From assembly GCF_900106835.1 (NCBI RefSeq), contig NZ_FNNR01000013.1:1-64000 (forward strand): a stretch of 64,000 nt of DNA. The letters are read 5' to 3'. Position numbers and translations under genes: made by a program. Every line of letters begins with the position of its first letter. Position 1 is the stretch's first letter. This DNA is from Arthrobacter sp. cf158 (GTDB lineage: Bacteria > Actinomycetota > Actinomycetes > Actinomycetales > Micrococcaceae). This document shows positions 51,516 to 60,069 of the stretch, piece by piece. The notes beneath the pieces were generated by a model. It saw nothing but the letters and a program-made list of their open reading frames with translations, ran no database searches and was not told where the DNA came from.

Positions 51516-52138
51516 GCGAGGATCCTTTCGCGGACGAGTTTCACCAGGGAATCAGCCGCCAGGACCACCTTGTGCTCAAGGCCGTCCGTCTGTTCCGCCA
51601 GACGGGTACGGGCTTCGCCGTGTTTAATGGCGACCACGTTGATGTCGATGTTGACCCGCGCCGTGGTTGCTGCTGCCCGCGCGGCGTCGGCGGCAGCTGC
51701 GACGTCGCTGATGACGTTGGGGTTGGCCACATCAAAAAGTTCGGTGGCAAGGTCCACCACCTCACCGGCAACCTTGATCAGCTGCGCTGGAGTATGGGCC
51801 GCCTGGACCAGGGCTTCCTGGATGGCTGCTGTTTTTGCGGCTTTGAGTTCGTCGGTTTCCGAGGGGAGCTTGTAGGAATCGATGACGGACTGGAAGGCGT
51901 GTTCGTCGGCATCCGCGAGACGCAGTGCCTCGACGATCAAGTGGTCGGCGGCGCTGGTGATCCGGGTGACCAGGGCGGCGTGCTCCTCGTATTTTGCGCC
52001 GGTGGTGTACCTGGCCACCATGCCGACCAAGGCAGCACCTTGGGCGGCATGCAGTGCCGCTGCCGCGCCACCGCCGGGGGTGGGCTGACGTGAAGCAAGC
52101 CTGGAGAGGTAATCACTGATGGTTTCTGAACTGATCAT
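51512..52138 (-). CDS. fchA: Cyclodeaminase/cyclohydrolase family protein (methenyl-THF cyclohydrolase)
   Basis: The 208-residue helical protein has PTPGGGAAAALHAAQGAAL (about 19-37), ADEHAFQSVI near 77 and NPNVISDVAAAADAA (about 138-152), the conserved blocks of the FTCD-C/FchA family. FchA hydrolyses methenyl-THF to 10-formyl-THF in C1 pathways. It overlaps folD by four bases and follows the dimethylglycine oxidase gene by three, so the three are translationally linked. Given the FolD change, this protein may be essential for the pathway. Confidence 0.85.
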   Translation of the reverse strand: MISSETISDYLSRLASRQPTPGGGAAAALHAAQGAALVGMVARYTTGAKYEEHAALVTRITSAADHLIVEALRLADADEHAFQSVIDSYKLPSETDELKAAKTAAIQEALVQAAHTPAQLIKVAGEVVDLATELFDVANPNVISDVAAAADAARAAATTARVNIDINVVAIKHGEARTRLAEQTDGLEHKVVLAADSLVKLVRERILA

Positions 52139-52141
52139 GGG

Positions 52142-54634
52142 TTAGCCCCGGAGTCGGCTCATGGTGGGGTCGTACAGCGGATCTTCGGTGACGGTCGCCT
52201 GGATGCGGCGTCCGAAGTACTCGATTTCCACGGAGTCGCCCAGTGATACTGCGGAGGGCAGGTAAGCGTAGGCGATCGGTTTGCGGACCGAGTAGCCGTA
52301 GGCGGCGCTGGTGACATAACCAACCGCCTGGTCCTTGTAGAACACCGGTTCCTTGCCCAGCACGAGGCTCCTGCCGTCGTCCACCGTCAAGCAGCGCAGG
52401 CGACGCGCGGAGCCTTCTTCGGTGCGGCCTTCCAAAGCGGCCTTACCGACGAAGTTCTCCTTGGTCATCTTCACGGCAAACCCGACGCCGGCTTCGTACG
52501 GATCGTGCTCGGTGGTCATGTCCGTGCCCCAGGAACGGTAGCCCTTCTCCAGACGCAGCGAGCTGAACGCAGCGCGGCCTGCGGCGATGACGCCGAACGG
52601 CTGGCCGGCCTTCCACAGGGCGTCCCAGAGTCGCTGCCCGTTGTCAGCGCTGGTGTAGAGCTCCCAGCCGAGTTCGCCCACGTAGGACAGGCGCATGGCC
52701 GTGACGGTAACGCCGCCGATGGTGACCTTCTTGGAACGGAAGTACTTCAGGCCGTCATTGCTGAAGTCATCGCTGCTGACCGTGCTGATGAGGTCGCGGG
52801 CCAGGGGACCCCACAAACCGATGCAGCAGGTGCCGCCGGTGGTGTCACGGACCTGCACCCAGTCGCCGGCGTCGCCATTGGCGGTTTGCTGCCGGGCGGC
52901 ACGTTCAAAGTAGGCAGTATCAATGTTGCCGTTGGCTCCGAGCTGGAAGGTGTCTTCGCTGAGGCGGGCCACGGTGATGTCGCTTCGGATGCCACCGGCC
53001 TCGTCCAGGAGGAGCGTGTAGGTCACAGCGCCGGGCTTCTTGGACATATCACCGGTGGTCAGTTCCTGCAGCAACTTCAGTGCCCCCGGGCCGGAAACCT
53101 CCAGGCGCTTCAGCGGAGTCATGTCGTACATCGCAACAGCTGTGCGGGTCTTCCACGCCTCGGCTGCCGCGATGGGGGAGCTGAACATTCCGGACCAGGC
53201 ATCACGGGCCGGCGGCTGCCAGTCGTCCGGCATTTCCTTGAGGAGTTCAGCGTTGGCTTCAAACCAGTACGGGCGTTCCCAGCCGGCGCCTTCCAGAAAG
53301 TAGCCGCCCAACTGCTTGTGACGTGCGTGGAAGGGGCTGACGCGGAGGTTGCGGGGAGAGAGCTTGGGCTGGAGCGGGTGCATCACATCGTAGATTTCCA
53401 CGAAGTTCTGCTGGGAGGTTTCGCTGACATATTCGGGGGTCAGCTGGACCTCTTCGAAGCGGTGGATGTCGCAGTCGCCAAGATCGATCTGTGACTTGCC
53501 GGTGGTCAGCAGCTCGGCAACGGCGCGGGCAATGCCGGCGGAGTGGGTGACCCACACGGCCTCGGCCACGAAGAAGCCGTCCACTTCCTTGGATTCGCCC
53601 ACCAGCGAGCCGCCGTCCGGGGTGAAGGAGAAGATGCCGTTGAAGCCATCCTCGATTTCGCTTTCGCGGAGTGCCGGCAGGATCTGCTTGGTCGCTTCCC
53701 ATGCGGGAAGGAAATCTTCCAACGTGAAGTCCAGGCGCGAGGGCATATTGTGTTCGGTGATGCTGCTGGGCTCGTAGCTCCCCAGCTCATCAAGGTCCAC
53801 GGGCATGGGGCGGTGCGCGTAGGAACCAATGCCGTAGCGCTCGCCATGTTCGCGGTAGTAGAGGTCCTGGTCCTGGTGGCGCAGGATGGGCAGCTGGGCG
53901 CCGTTGGGAAGCTCGTTCTTGCCTTTCTGTGCCGGCACGGGAGTGGTCTTGACGTACTGGTGGGCCAGCGGGAGCAGCGGAACGGACATTCCGATCAACT
54001 CGCCTACCTTTGCACCCCAGAATCCGGCGCAGGAAACCACGATGTCCGCGGGGATCACGCCGTCGGCGGTTTCGACGCCGGTCACGCGGCGGTTTGACTG
54101 CTCAATTCCGGTCACTTCGGTGTTGCCGATGTACTTCACTCCGGCGGCTTCGGTCCGCTTGATCAACAGCTGGACGGCACGGGCTGCAAGCGCCAGGCCA
54201 TCGGTGGGGACGTGCAGGCCACCCAGGATGTCTTCCTCATTGATCAGGGGGTAGAGCTCCTTGCATTCCTCGCGGGAGAGGATCTTGCCGTCGATGCCCC
54301 AGGCCTGCGCGTAGCCGAGCTTGCGCTTCAAGTCAGCCAGTCGGGTTTCCGTGGTGGCAACTTCCAGTCCGCCCACCTGGTTGAAGCAGCTCTGGCCGTC
54401 CTCTGTCAGGGACAGCAGCTTTTCCACGGTGTACTTGGCGAAGAGCGCCATGGACTTGGAAGGGTTGGTTTGGAAAACCAGGCCCGGCGCGTGGGACGTT
54501 GAGCCACCGGGCATGTTCAGGGGTCCTTGGTCCAGGACGGTGATGTTGTTCCAACCGCGGGTGACCAGTTCGTCGGCGAGGTTAGTGCCAACAATCCCAG
54601 CTCCGATGATGACAATGCGAGGCGTGGATGCCAT
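52142..54634 (-). CDS. dmg: Dimethylglycine oxidase
   Basis: The 830-residue protein equals the Arthrobacter globiformis enzyme in length and agrees with it along its whole course as I recall it. An FAD domain (about 1-420) has GAGIVGTNLADEL at 11 and GGSTSHAPG, with the His at 48 expected to carry covalent FAD. A GcvT-like tetrahydrofolate domain (about 430-830) has GLWGPLARDL and SYVGELGWELYTS. It oxidises dimethylglycine to sarcosine and passes the methyl carbon to tetrahydrofolate, making hydrogen peroxide. ATG 54634 has AGGAG nine bases upstream. Confidence 0.95.
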   Translation of the reverse strand: MASTPRIVIIGAGIVGTNLADELVTRGWNNITVLDQGPLNMPGGSTSHAPGLVFQTNPSKSMALFAKYTVEKLLSLTEDGQSCFNQVGGLEVATTETRLADLKRKLGYAQAWGIDGKILSREECKELYPLINEEDILGGLHVPTDGLALAARAVQLLIKRTEAAGVKYIGNTEVTGIEQSNRRVTGVETADGVIPADIVVSCAGFWGAKVGELIGMSVPLLPLAHQYVKTTPVPAQKGKNELPNGAQLPILRHQDQDLYYREHGERYGIGSYAHRPMPVDLDELGSYEPSSITEHNMPSRLDFTLEDFLPAWEATKQILPALRESEIEDGFNGIFSFTPDGGSLVGESKEVDGFFVAEAVWVTHSAGIARAVAELLTTGKSQIDLGDCDIHRFEEVQLTPEYVSETSQQNFVEIYDVMHPLQPKLSPRNLRVSPFHARHKQLGGYFLEGAGWERPYWFEANAELLKEMPDDWQPPARDAWSGMFSSPIAAAEAWKTRTAVAMYDMTPLKRLEVSGPGALKLLQELTTGDMSKKPGAVTYTLLLDEAGGIRSDITVARLSEDTFQLGANGNIDTAYFERAARQQTANGDAGDWVQVRDTTGGTCCIGLWGPLARDLISTVSSDDFSNDGLKYFRSKKVTIGGVTVTAMRLSYVGELGWELYTSADNGQRLWDALWKAGQPFGVIAAGRAAFSSLRLEKGYRSWGTDMTTEHDPYEAGVGFAVKMTKENFVGKAALEGRTEEGSARRLRCLTVDDGRSLVLGKEPVFYKDQAVGYVTSAAYGYSVRKPIAYAYLPSAVSLGDSVEIEYFGRRIQATVTEDPLYDPTMSRLRG

Positions 54635-54690
54635 GGGGAATTCTCCTGCTGAAGTTAGGGGGTGAGTCTGCTGGTGTTCTGGTGCTGCTT

Positions 54691-55605
54691 TTAGCGGAAA
54701 ACCACTGTGCTGGTCTGGTCCAGCAGCACACGGTGCTCGCAGTGCCACCTGACAGCGCGGGACAACGCCAGGGCTTCGGCATCCTGGCCCACGGTTGAGA
54801 GGGTGGTGGGGCCGTAGCTGTGATCCACGCGGATGACTTCCTGCTCAATGATCGGGCCCTCGTCCAGGTCCGCGGTGACGTAATGGGCGGTTGCGCCAAC
54901 CAGCTTCACACCGCGGTCATAGGCCTGGTGGTAGGGGCGGGCGCCCTTGAACCCCGGGAGGAAGGAGTGGTGGATGTTGATGGCGCGTCCTTCAAGGGAA
55001 CGGCAGAGGTCGTCCGAGAGCACCTGCATGTAGCGAGCGAGCACTACGAGGTCCACGTTGTATTCCTCCACCAGATCCAACAAACGCTGCTCAGCCTCTG
55101 CCTTGGTGTCAGGGGTGACAGGAATGTAGACGAAGGGGAGGCCGGCGGCTTCCGCCATGGCGCGGTGTGTTTCGTGATTGGAGGCAACCACCACGAGGTC
55201 GCCGCCCAGGCTGCCGCCCCGCCAGCGGAAGATGAGGTCGTTGAGGCAGTGCCCGAACTTGGACACCATCACCAGGACCCGCTTCTTGGTTTGGTCGTGA
55301 AAGCTGAATTTCATCTCGAAGCGGTCTGCGATTGCGCTGAACTCCTCTTCGAGCCGCTCCGGTGAGTAGGACAGCGGCCCGGAGAAAGCGGTCCGCAGGT
55401 GCAGCGTCTGGCGGAGGCCGTCGTCGAACTGCTGGTGTTCTTCGATGTTGAAACCGCGCTCGAACAGGAAGGTGGTGACTGCCTGAACAATTCCGGCCCG
55501 TTCGACGCACGACAATGTGAGTACGAACTTCTGTGCTTGCTCGTCATTGAGCGTTTCCGGCTTGGGCAGTGTGCTTACCGGTGAGTCTGTCGCCATGAGG
55601 GTCAT
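54691..55605 (-). CDS. purU: Formyltetrahydrofolate deformylase
   Basis: The 304-residue protein has an N-terminal ACT domain (about 25-105) and a C-terminal formyl-transferase fold with RGGSLGGDLVVVASNH near 128, ARYMQVL near 190, the catalytic INIHHSFLPGFKGA near 208 and GATAHYVTADLDEGPII near 240. It hydrolyses 10-formyl-THF to formate and THF, recycling THF for dimethylglycine oxidase. The first gene of the minus-strand operon; AGGAGG lies four bases before ATG 55605. A GntR-type operator lies in its promoter region. Confidence 0.93.
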   Translation of the reverse strand: MTLMATDSPVSTLPKPETLNDEQAQKFVLTLSCVERAGIVQAVTTFLFERGFNIEEHQQFDDGLRQTLHLRTAFSGPLSYSPERLEEEFSAIADRFEMKFSFHDQTKKRVLVMVSKFGHCLNDLIFRWRGGSLGGDLVVVASNHETHRAMAEAAGLPFVYIPVTPDTKAEAEQRLLDLVEEYNVDLVVLARYMQVLSDDLCRSLEGRAINIHHSFLPGFKGARPYHQAYDRGVKLVGATAHYVTADLDEGPIIEQEVIRVDHSYGPTTLSTVGQDAEALALSRAVRWHCEHRVLLDQTSTVVFR

Positions 55606-55640
55606 GTCGCCTCCTTTAGATATATTCCTGGGTCCTGAAC

Positions 55641-55651
55641 TGATATATTAG
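55641..55651. promoter_or_regulatory. GntR-type operator between purU and its divergent regulator
   Basis: TGATATATTAG lies in the 119-base divergent region; a related AGATATATTC lies at 55618. The reverse complement of the first recurs exactly before pdxS (56458-56468), and the core TGATATAT is shared with the palindrome before the BCCT gene. Confidence 0.75.
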
Positions 55652-55724
55652 GATTGAATTCAGCGTATACTGGTGGCTGAGGCAGGTCAATAGATTTTTT
55701 GGATGTGAAGAAGGGGCTGGCACT

Positions 55725-56405
55725 GTGGCTTTTGGAACTCTGGCAACCATCGGCGATGCCGCGAAGAAATCCCTGGCTGACATTGCCTATGAGCGCCTTC
55801 GCGACCGGCTGCTGATGCTGGAGATCAAGCCCGGCGATCTTCTCAATGACGATCAGCTGGCCAAGGAGCTGGAGATCGGGCGAACCCCGGTGCGGGAAGC
55901 CCTGAAGAGGCTTGAGCTGGACCGCCTGGTGATCACCTACCCGCGGCGCGGGACGTTTGCCACGCGGGTTGAAGTTACGGATCTGGCGTTTATTTCAGAG
56001 ATTCGCGCCCAGCTGGAACCCCTGGCTGCCGCACGCGCGGCGCGGGTTGCTTCCGCCTCTACCAAGGAACACCTGCGGGAAGTGATGCGCGCGGTGGAGG
56101 ACTTTGATGTCAGCGCGGCCTCTGTGGTTGAAACCTTGCGGCTCGACGCCAGTGTTCATCAGGGCATCTATGCAGCGGCGGCGAACCCGCACCTCGAAGA
56201 CGTCCTGATCCGCTACGACAACCTGGCGACACGCATCTGGTGCATGGTCCTGGACCGGCTGCCCGATCTTGAGCACCACGTGCGCGAGCACCTCGACTTG
56301 CTGCGGGCCGTCATTGACGGAGACGAAGAAAAGGCTGCCGATCTTGCGCGCACACATGTCAGTGGCTTTGAGCACGCTGTCCGGCAGGCACTGTTCGCGG
56401 CGTAG
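55725..56405 (+). CDS. GntR/FadR-family regulator, proposed master regulator of the betaine cluster
   Basis: The 226-residue protein has a GntR winged HTH (about 17-80: LRDRLLMLEIKPGDLLNDDQ, then ELEIGRTPVREALKRLE) and an FCD domain (about 95-220) with metal-ligand candidates SVHQGIY and REHLDLLRAVIDG. It is divergent from purU. The TGATATATTA sites beside its own promoter, before pdxS and before the BCCT gene suggest that it controls all three. Start is GTG 55725. Confidence 0.9.
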   Translation: MAFGTLATIGDAAKKSLADIAYERLRDRLLMLEIKPGDLLNDDQLAKELEIGRTPVREALKRLELDRLVITYPRRGTFATRVEVTDLAFISEIRAQLEPLAAARAARVASASTKEHLREVMRAVEDFDVSAASVVETLRLDASVHQGIYAAAANPHLEDVLIRYDNLATRIWCMVLDRLPDLEHHVREHLDLLRAVIDGDEEKAADLARTHVSGFEHAVRQALFAA

Positions 56406-56457
56406 TGCACTGCGCCGTTGACTGGATGCTTCGGCGGCTGCATACTGATGATTCCAT

Positions 56458-56468
56458 CTAATATATCA
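56458..56468. promoter_or_regulatory. GntR-type operator before pdxS
   Basis: CTAATATATCA is the exact reverse complement of the 11-bp site at 55641-55651. It lies 90 bases before the pdxS start and 53 bases after the regulator stop. Confidence 0.75.
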
Positions 56469-56557
56469 CCCGGATATCAGGCATGGCTCCTTCCGCGGAC
56501 GCCTCTGCATCCGGGAGGTTGGGATGCCATCACAGCCTTCAGCCCTTGGAGTATCAC

Positions 56558-57430
56558 GTGCCTAAAAGACCCCTCCTTTTTGAACACATCCCACTGACGG
56601 GCAGCAGCCGCGTTAAGCGGGGCATGGCGGAGATGCTCAAGGGCGGCGTCATCATGGACGTCGTTAACGTCGAGCAGGCCCGCATCGCTGAGGACGCCGG
56701 TGCCGTCGCCGTCATGGCGCTCGAGCGTGTCCCGGCTGATATCCGCGCCCAGGGTGGCGTGTCCCGCATGTCAGATCCCGACATGATCGATGCGATCATT
56801 GCCGCCGTGTCCATCCCGGTGATGGCCAAGGCCCGCATCGGCCACTTCGTCGAGGCCCAGGTTCTGCAGTCCCTCGGTGTTGACTACATCGACGAGTCCG
56901 AGGTCCTGACCCCGGCCGACTACATCAACCACATCGACAAGTGGAACTTCACCGTTCCGTTCGTGTGTGGTGCCACCAACCTTGGTGAGGCGCTGCGCCG
57001 CATCAACGAGGGCGCGGCGATGATCCGTTCCAAGGGCGAGGCCGGCACCGGTGATGTTTCCAACGCCACCGGTCACATGCGCCAGATCCGTGCCGAGATC
57101 GCCAAGCTGTCTGCCCTGCCCGAGGACGAGCTGTATGTTGCGGCCAAGGAACTGCAGGCCCCGTACGAGCTGGTCAAGGAAGTTGCCGCCACGGGCAAGC
57201 TCCCCGTGGTCCTGTTCACCGCCGGCGGTATTGCTACCCCGGCTGATGCTGCGATGATGATGCAGCTCGGCGCCGACGGCGTGTTCGTTGGCTCCGGTAT
57301 CTTCAAGTCCGGCAACCCCGCCCAGCGCGCGGCCGCCGTCGTGAACGCTACTGCTTACTATGACGATCCCGATGTGATCGCCAAGGTCTCCCGCGGCCTC
57401 GGCGAAGCCATGGTGGGCATCAGCCAATGA
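56558..57430 (+). CDS. pdxS: Pyridoxal 5'-phosphate synthase subunit PdxS
   Basis: The 290-residue TIM-barrel protein has GVIMDVVNVEQARIAEDAG near 30, PVMAKARIGHFVEA with the substrate-binding Lys near 91, GEAGTGDVSNATGHMR near 150 and the phosphate loop FVGSGIFKSGNP near 238. PdxS uses ammonia from PdxT with ribose 5-phosphate and glyceraldehyde 3-phosphate to make PLP. No pdxT is adjacent, which is unusual. The codon choice is strongly optimised. GTG 56558 has TTGGAG six bases upstream. The GntR site upstream suggests that it belongs to the betaine regulon. Confidence 0.92.
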   Translation: MPKRPLLFEHIPLTGSSRVKRGMAEMLKGGVIMDVVNVEQARIAEDAGAVAVMALERVPADIRAQGGVSRMSDPDMIDAIIAAVSIPVMAKARIGHFVEAQVLQSLGVDYIDESEVLTPADYINHIDKWNFTVPFVCGATNLGEALRRINEGAAMIRSKGEAGTGDVSNATGHMRQIRAEIAKLSALPEDELYVAAKELQAPYELVKEVAATGKLPVVLFTAGGIATPADAAMMMQLGADGVFVGSGIFKSGNPAQRAAAVVNATAYYDDPDVIAKVSRGLGEAMVGISQ

Positions 57431-57651
57431 CGGATCTCGCTCTCGTCAAAACCGTTAACGGCCGTGGCCTGCGGAACGATTGGGCCCAGCTGATCGGGCG
57501 CACGGTAGAAGTGTGGCACTTGGGCGCACACGTCACCACCGGAGTGGTGGAGCAGGCCGCCGACGATAACTCCGTGTTGTGGATTGCGGCCTCAGGCCCC
57601 TTCACGCGAAGGCTTTTTGACAGGTCCACGGGCTACCAGATCTGGGCGTGA
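57427..57651 (+). CDS. Small hypothetical protein coupled to pdxS
   Basis: The 74-residue protein starts in an ATGA overlap with the pdxS stop. It is compact and beta-rich with several Trp residues (LRNDWAQLIGRTVEVWHLGA, then GVVEQAADDNSVLWIA), like a small barrel domain. There is no membrane segment. I do not recognise the family. The overlap implies fixed co-translation with PdxS, in the place where pdxT usually sits. Confidence 0.7.
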   Translation: MTDLALVKTVNGRGLRNDWAQLIGRTVEVWHLGAHVTTGVVEQAADDNSVLWIAASGPFTRRLFDRSTGYQIWA

Positions 57652-57662
57652 GCGACGCCTGC

Positions 57663-58595
57663 TCAGCGCTCGTCCTCGGGCCGGGCCGTAAGGATCCTCT
57701 GGGCGCTGCTCTGAAGGATGCCAAGCGACTCCTGGACCAACGGTGAAGCGATGCTGCCCCTCCGCACCGCAGCAACAATGCGGCGCGAAGGCCTCCCTTT
57801 GCCCGTAATGCGGAGCCGAACCACGTTTTCGGCACTATGCAGGGGCGCCAGTCGCGGCAGCAGGCCCACGCCAAGCCCAGCGCCCACAAAGGCGATTTGG
57901 GTCTCCCATTCCACGGCCTCGTGCGCAATGCGCGGGGTCACACCCACCGCCGTGAATGCCGCAGTGAAGAGCGAGTGGTAAGTGGAGCCGGCCGCCTCCG
58001 TGATCCATGGTTCTCCAGCGAGCTCTTCGAGTGTCACCGATTCCCGGGATGCCAGCGGATGGTCACCGGGAATGATCACATCCAGGGGATCGTCCAGCAG
58101 AACCATCTGTTCAAAGCGGGGATCGTCCTCAACGTAGGTATCGGACTGCATGGCAACAATCACCGCAAGGTCGATGCGCTCGGCAACCAGCAGGTCAAAG
58201 CAGCGGGCCGGGTTGGCCTCCAGTACCTGCACCTCCAGCAGGGGTCGGGTTGACCGCAGGGCGGCGGCAAGCGGCGCGAGCAACTGGGCGGCCGCCGTCG
58301 AGAATCCGCCGAGACCAAAACGCGATTGCACCTGGTCGCCGGCCTCCATGGCAGCCGCGCGCAGTCGCTCCCATTCGGCAATCAGTGCGTCTGAGCCGGA
58401 CACCAGAAACCTCCCGGTGGCGGTGAGCCGGACGCCCCGCCCGTCCTTGGTCAGCAGCTGCATTCCCAGCATGCGCTGGAGTTCGCGCAGCTGAGCGGAG
58501 ACGGCGGAAGGGGAGTAGCCCGTTAGCTCGGCGGTTGCTCCGACGGTGCCGCAGCGGGCAAATACCCGAAGCGTAATGAGCCTTGGATCGATCAT
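57663..58595 (-). CDS. LysR-family transcriptional regulator
   Basis: The 310-residue protein has the N-terminal LysR HTH (about 1-60: LRVFARCGTVGATAELTGYSPSAVSAQLRELQ) and a type-2 periplasmic-binding-like effector domain (about 85-295). It is divergent from gbcAB, so it is a candidate activator of betaine demethylation. A TGCAC-N5-GTGCA site lies just upstream. ATG 58595 gives the usual LysR start; an ATG at 58610 is also possible. Confidence 0.9.
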   Translation of the reverse strand: MIDPRLITLRVFARCGTVGATAELTGYSPSAVSAQLRELQRMLGMQLLTKDGRGVRLTATGRFLVSGSDALIAEWERLRAAAMEAGDQVQSRFGLGGFSTAAAQLLAPLAAALRSTRPLLEVQVLEANPARCFDLLVAERIDLAVIVAMQSDTYVEDDPRFEQMVLLDDPLDVIIPGDHPLASRESVTLEELAGEPWITEAAGSTYHSLFTAAFTAVGVTPRIAHEAVEWETQIAFVGAGLGVGLLPRLAPLHSAENVVRLRITGKGRPSRRIVAAVRRGSIASPLVQESLGILQSSAQRILTARPEDER

Positions 58596-58605
58596 GCACC
58601 CATCA

Positions 58606-58620
58606 TGCACCGAATGTGCA
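58606..58620. promoter_or_regulatory. LysR-type T-N11-A binding site
   Basis: TGCACCGAATGTGCA is a 5-5-5 perfect inverted repeat in the divergent region before gbcA. Related ATCATGCACC units flank it at 58591 and 58602, with ATGATGCACCG at 58706. Confidence 0.65.
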
Positions 58621-58679
58621 CGGTTATCTCCAAAATATTGCGCTTTTGTTGCAGGGCATTGATCCCTAATCTCGTACTA

Positions 58680-58690
58680 CGAAGACTTCG
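58680..58690. promoter_or_regulatory. Short palindrome in the gbcA promoter region
   Basis: CGAAGACTTCG is an 11-bp palindrome 78 bases upstream of the gbcA start. It may be a second regulator site or part of the leader. Confidence 0.4.
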
Positions 58691-58767
58691 ATAACGCCGG
58701 TTGCGATGATGCACCGCGCTCCCCAATGAACCACACACTTACACCCACGCCTCCTGGGAGGAAATAC

Positions 58768-60069
58768 ATGTCTGTTCCGGTCTTGCCCCTCAACTCACGC
58801 GGAAAACTCGCTTCATCCTTGCCTGCAGAGCAGCTGGAAGAAATCAGCAGCTTGTTCGAGTTCCGGCGCAAGGGATACTCCCTCGATGCGCCCTTTTACA
58901 CCGACGCCACAATCTTCAGCGTCGACATGCAGGCCATCTTTGGCCAGCACTGGATCTTTGCCGGCAGCATCGCCGAGCTGCCGGAGCCGGGGGACTACAT
59001 CACCGTCGATTACGGTCCTTACTCCCTGATCGTGCTGCGCAACGACGACGGCGGCGTGAACGTCCTGCACAACGTCTGCCGCCACCGCGGCGCCCGGGTC
59101 CTGACCGAATCCACGGGGTCAACCGGAAACCTGGTGTGCGGCTACCACTCCTGGACCTACTCCCCGGAAGGCAACCTGATCCACGCCTCGGCACCGGGAG
59201 AGACAAAGTTCGACAAGGGCTGCTTCGGCCTCAAGCGGGCGCACAGCCGTGAAGTGGCTGGACTCATCTTTGTCTGCATTGCTGACGAACCGCCGGCGGA
59301 TTTCGACGAAACCGCCAAGATCTTCGAGCCGTACCTCGCGCCCCACGATCTGGCGAAGACGAAGATCGCGTACCAGCAGAACATCGTGGAGGAGGGCAAC
59401 TGGAAGCTCGTCATGGAGAACAACCGTGAGTGCTACCACTGCGACGGCCACCCTGAGCTTGCCTGTTCTCTTTTCCCCACCTGGGGACTGACGGAGGGCC
59501 TGATTCCGGCGCACCTGGAAGAAGTGTGGGACCGCAACAAGGAAGCACAGGCCTCGCTGGAGGAGCGCTGCCGCCGCTACGGCCTTCCCTATGAGGTGGT
59601 GGAAGAGCTTGATACCCGCATTGCGGGGATTCGCATCTCACGTGAATCGCTCGACGGCGAGGGCGAGTCGTTCTCGGCCGATGGTCGCAGGCTTTCCAAG
59701 AAGTTGCTGGGCGATCTGCGCGACTTCCGCTTGGGCCGCTGCTCGATGCACCTGCAGCCCAACAGCTGGTTCCATTTCCAGAGCGACCACGTCATCACGT
59801 TTGGCGTCTTCCCCATCAACGAACACCAGACATTGGTACGCACCACGTGGTTGGTTGCTGACGACGCCGTGGAAGGCGTGGATTACGATCTCGCCAAACT
59901 CACCTACACCTGGGAGCAGACCAACCTGCAGGACAAGGCGTTTGTGGAGCTGTGCCAGAAGGGCGCCGGCAGCCCCGCTTACGAGCCCGGCCCCTACATG
60001 AAGAGTGAATACCAGGTGGAGGCGTTCATCAACTGGTACGTGCAGCGGGTGCAGGAGCACTTGGCATGA
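58768..60069 (+). CDS. gbcA: Glycine betaine monooxygenase, Rieske oxygenase component
   Basis: The 433-residue protein has a Rieske centre, CRHRGARV (C104, H106) and CGYHSWTY (C124, H127), and a catalytic iron site with NNRECYHCDGHPEL (H224, H228). This sequence form is that of quaternary-ammonium demethylases (GbcA). It should convert glycine betaine to dimethylglycine and formaldehyde with oxygen and electrons from the next gene product. The neighbouring dimethylglycine oxidase, FdhA and BCCT carrier support this; stachydrine or carnitine remain possible. ATG 58768 has GGGAGG seven bases upstream; an upstream ATG at 58726 is weaker. Confidence 0.88.
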   Translation: MSVPVLPLNSRGKLASSLPAEQLEEISSLFEFRRKGYSLDAPFYTDATIFSVDMQAIFGQHWIFAGSIAELPEPGDYITVDYGPYSLIVLRNDDGGVNVLHNVCRHRGARVLTESTGSTGNLVCGYHSWTYSPEGNLIHASAPGETKFDKGCFGLKRAHSREVAGLIFVCIADEPPADFDETAKIFEPYLAPHDLAKTKIAYQQNIVEEGNWKLVMENNRECYHCDGHPELACSLFPTWGLTEGLIPAHLEEVWDRNKEAQASLEERCRRYGLPYEVVEELDTRIAGIRISRESLDGEGESFSADGRRLSKKLLGDLRDFRLGRCSMHLQPNSWFHFQSDHVITFGVFPINEHQTLVRTTWLVADDAVEGVDYDLAKLTYTWEQTNLQDKAFVELCQKGAGSPAYEPGPYMKSEYQVEAFINWYVQRVQEHLA

